A stretch of DNA of 15,623 nucleotides from an uncultured Phycisphaerae bacterium. GTDB lineage: Bacteria > Planctomycetota > Phycisphaerae > Phycisphaerales > SM1A02. A model generated the notes under the pieces. That model was not told the origin of the DNA, made no database searches, and saw only the letters and a program-made list of their open reading frames with translations. The DNA lies in assembly GCA_937899935.1 (NCBI GenBank), contig CALCOW010000418.1, positions 1 through 15,623 of the forward strand, in the 5' to 3' direction. Both the position numbers and the translations under genes were made by a program. How positions within the stretch are numbered: the stretch's first letter is position 1; the number at the start of each line of letters is the position of its first letter. Below are positions 14,015-15,623 of this stretch, one piece after another.

Positions 14015-15623
14015 ATGAATATGAATAACAACACCCCACAAATTCAACGTGTGCTTCGCCGTATATCTGCTCGCGAAGCCCGATCGCGCGCCTTGTTATG
14101 GTTTGCTATTGGCGCATTGATAGGCGAACTTCTTGCGGCTGTTGTCTTACTTATCACTCGACTCGGATCAATCCCATCAAACTGGCTCATCTATCTCATT
14201 ATCTCGCTAGGCCCCGCTGTGTTTTTAGGTTTATATCAACTGACAATAAGAAAACCTATTGAGCAGATTGCCACCAAGACAGACCGCCGCCTTCATCTCA
14301 AAGATCATCTTGGCACAGCAACTCGAATACATCAGTTGCCTGTTTGTGATGTTGGCTTCGCCTCTCAGATTAAAGAAAGTGCACAATCAATTGCTAAGCA
14401 AGTGGATCCAAAACAAGCCATACCACTCCCATGGCCAAAAACTTTACCCGCTATTGCTGGAGCAGCCATTTTGGCTGTCTTGATCATTTATGTGCCATTG
14501 GTTGCAAGGACAGCAACAACCACGATCGTGCAAGACGCCTCAGCCGGTGAAGCAGCCGCATCACTTATTCGTAGTTCCATACCACCCCCAGACTCTCCAG
14601 GCCTTGGTGTATCTGGGGATGAGCGTGACATTCTGGCTGAAATTGCTGACGAACTAGAGAATCCCACGCTCTCCGAAGAACAGGCAAAAAATCTTCAGCA
14701 ACAGTCCGCTGTTCATATGCAGAAAATGGCTGATGCACTCAACAAAGAAGCTCGACAAAATACTCAACAAGTCGATGCAATGGCTGAGCAGTTTCGCCAA
14801 GCAAGTGATGCTGCGCCGCCGCCTAGTAACCAGCCTCGCACGGAAGAACTTGCTGAAGCACTGTCACGCGGTGAATTTGATCGAGCGGCAGATCTTATAG
14901 AAGACTCGGTAGAGGGACGATCAGATCTTCAGCAACAAGAAGATAGAGAGGCTCTGGCTGACTACTTGGATCAACTGGCGGAGGTGATTAATCAACAAGA
15001 TCCACCAGACAGGACTGAACAAGATGTACGAAAACAAATTGAACAGCTCATGCAGGATCCAGATCTGGAACGGGCGTTAAACAACACTGACATCGAATCT
15101 TTGGACAAAGACAAACTTACAGAGGCTCTTGAAGAAAGTGGCCTCAGTGCAGATGCGGCGCGTGAGATTGCTGAAGATCTCAAGCAACTCGATGAAGATC
15201 AAAAGCAGCAACAGGAGCTTGATCAACAGAAAAAAGAAATGAGCGAGGCGCTCGAAAATACAGCTGAGGCGCTTCGGGAGATGCCGCCTAGCGTTGAACA
15301 GGAGCAGCCAGAACTTCAAGATGATCTGAACACCTCGAATACCGATCCCAATCAGAACCCCGCAGATCCGAATACTGACAAAGAAGAGGCCAAGAAACCA
15401 CCCACTAACTCGATCCAAGAGCAACAGCAGCAGCAAGGCCAGCAAGAGCAACAGCAGCAGCAGCAGGGGCAGCAAGAGCAACAGCAGCAGCAAGGCCAGC
15501 AAGAGCAACAACAGCAGCAGCAAGGCCAGCAAGAGCAACAGCAGCAGCAGCAAGGCCAGCAAGAGCAACAACAGCAGCAGCAAGGCCAGCAAGAGCAACA
15601 ACAGCAGCAGCAAGGCCAGCAAG
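14015..15623 (+). CDS. Large membrane protein with Gln-rich repeats, truncated at window end
   Basis: The frame opens at ATG 14015 (or 14021) and stays open for 536 codons to the edge. Three membrane segments lie at about 27-47, 57-77 and 145-163. Between the second and third is TKTDRRLHLKDHLGTATRI (88-105), a pattern I associate with large planctomycete membrane proteins found near MoxR/DUF58/von Willebrand factor A genes and with DUF4175-like proteins; this is a recollection, not a search result. After the third span the chain is acidic, helical and Gln-rich, probably extracytoplasmic, with heptad-like stretches (for example ALEESGLSADAAREIAEDL). From residue 469 it becomes a tandem repeat of about ten residues, mostly Gln. 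No Shine-Dalgarno sequence precedes the start. Its function is not known. It follows the coiled-coil gene after a terminator-like hairpin, so it is probably transcribed separately. Confidence 0.8.
   Translation, partial: MNMNNNTPQIQRVLRRISAREARSRALLWFAIGALIGELLAAVVLLITRLGSIPSNWLIYLIISLGPAVFLGLYQLTIRKPIEQIATKTDRRLHLKDHLGTATRIHQLPVCDVGFASQIKESAQSIAKQVDPKQAIPLPWPKTLPAIAGAAILAVLIIYVPLVARTATTTIVQDASAGEAAASLIRSSIPPPDSPGLGVSGDERDILAEIADELENPTLSEEQAKNLQQQSAVHMQKMADALNKEARQNTQQVDAMAEQFRQASDAAPPPSNQPRTEELAEALSRGEFDRAADLIEDSVEGRSDLQQQEDREALADYLDQLAEVINQQDPPDRTEQDVRKQIEQLMQDPDLERALNNTDIESLDKDKLTEALEESGLSADAAREIAEDLKQLDEDQKQQQELDQQKKEMSEALENTAEALREMPPSVEQEQPELQDDLNTSNTDPNQNPADPNTDKEEAKKPPTNSIQEQQQQQGQQEQQQQQQGQQEQQQQQGQQEQQQQQQGQQEQQQQQQGQQEQQQQQQGQQEQQQQQQGQQ
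15419..15623 (+). repeat. In-frame tandem repeat, 27/30-bp units encoding Gln-rich peptide
   Basis: Seven consecutive units start at 15419, 15446, 15476, 15503, 15533, 15563 and 15593, and the array runs off the window. The first and third are 27 bp and the others 30 bp. Each encodes Glu, five or six Gln, Gly, Gln, Gln (EQQQQQGQQ or EQQQQQQGQQ). Differences are whole CAG/CAA codons, so the frame is kept. Units 6 and 7 are identical, which suggests recent slippage or unequal exchange. Such arrays are prone to assembly errors. Confidence 0.95.

Noticed and set aside
15077..15622. Minus-strand open frame encoding a long poly-Leu protein
   Set aside because: It is the antisense shadow of the CAG/CAA repeat, since CTG/TTG read as Leu. 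The plus-strand frame runs open for 536 codons with membrane segments and a coherent composition.
15419..15623. Possible CRISPR array from regular 27-30-bp repeats
   Set aside because: Units are directly adjacent with no unique spacers, keep a reading frame and differ only by whole Gln codons, so this is a coding minisatellite.

Overview
The window looks like chromosomal DNA from a planctomycete-type bacterium, perhaps a marine Phycisphaerae relative. This is inferred from gene content: an RNA polymerase sigma factor paired with a membrane Ser/Thr protein kinase, a separate ResB plus CcsA (system II) cytochrome c maturation pair whose CcsA has a long extracytoplasmic N-terminus, a 2-methylcitrate-type PrpB/PrpC pair, a membrane-anchored coiled-coil protein and a Gln-rich membrane protein. 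Base composition is moderate and even across the genes, and I see no insertion sequence, phage gene, integrase, tRNA, rRNA or CRISPR array.

Left half (1-9090), all on the minus strand. In transcription order: prpB (methylisocitrate lyase family), a 210-bp gap with small hairpins, prpC (citrate/2-methylcitrate synthase), a 3-hydroxyacyl-CoA dehydrogenase, resB, ccsA (overlapping resB by 4 bp), glutamate decarboxylase, and the first 24 codons of one more gene cut by the window edge. The first three enzymes suggest propionyl-CoA or short-chain acyl-CoA metabolism. resB and ccsA form the haem delivery and ligation complex for c-type cytochromes. Glutamate decarboxylase sits 134 bp after ccsA and may have its own promoter.

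Middle (9251-12742). A short unrecognised membrane-anchored protein on the plus strand runs away from prpB and converges on a sigma factor/kinase operon on the minus strand. The sigma factor comes first. The kinase follows after 17 bp from a TTG start, and has membrane segments at both ends of its kinase domain and a C-terminal domain probably outside the cytoplasm.

Right end (12968-15623), plus strand. A single-span coiled-coil protein is transcribed divergently from the sigma factor and ends in a strong hairpin. It is followed by a large membrane protein with three membrane segments, an acidic Gln-rich helical region and a tandem array of Gln-rich repeats running off the edge.

The part most worth following up is the right-hand block: sigma factor, multi-span kinase, divergent coiled-coil protein and repeat protein. 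It may be a lineage-specific envelope signalling locus. I did not find a clearly new defence or mobile system.
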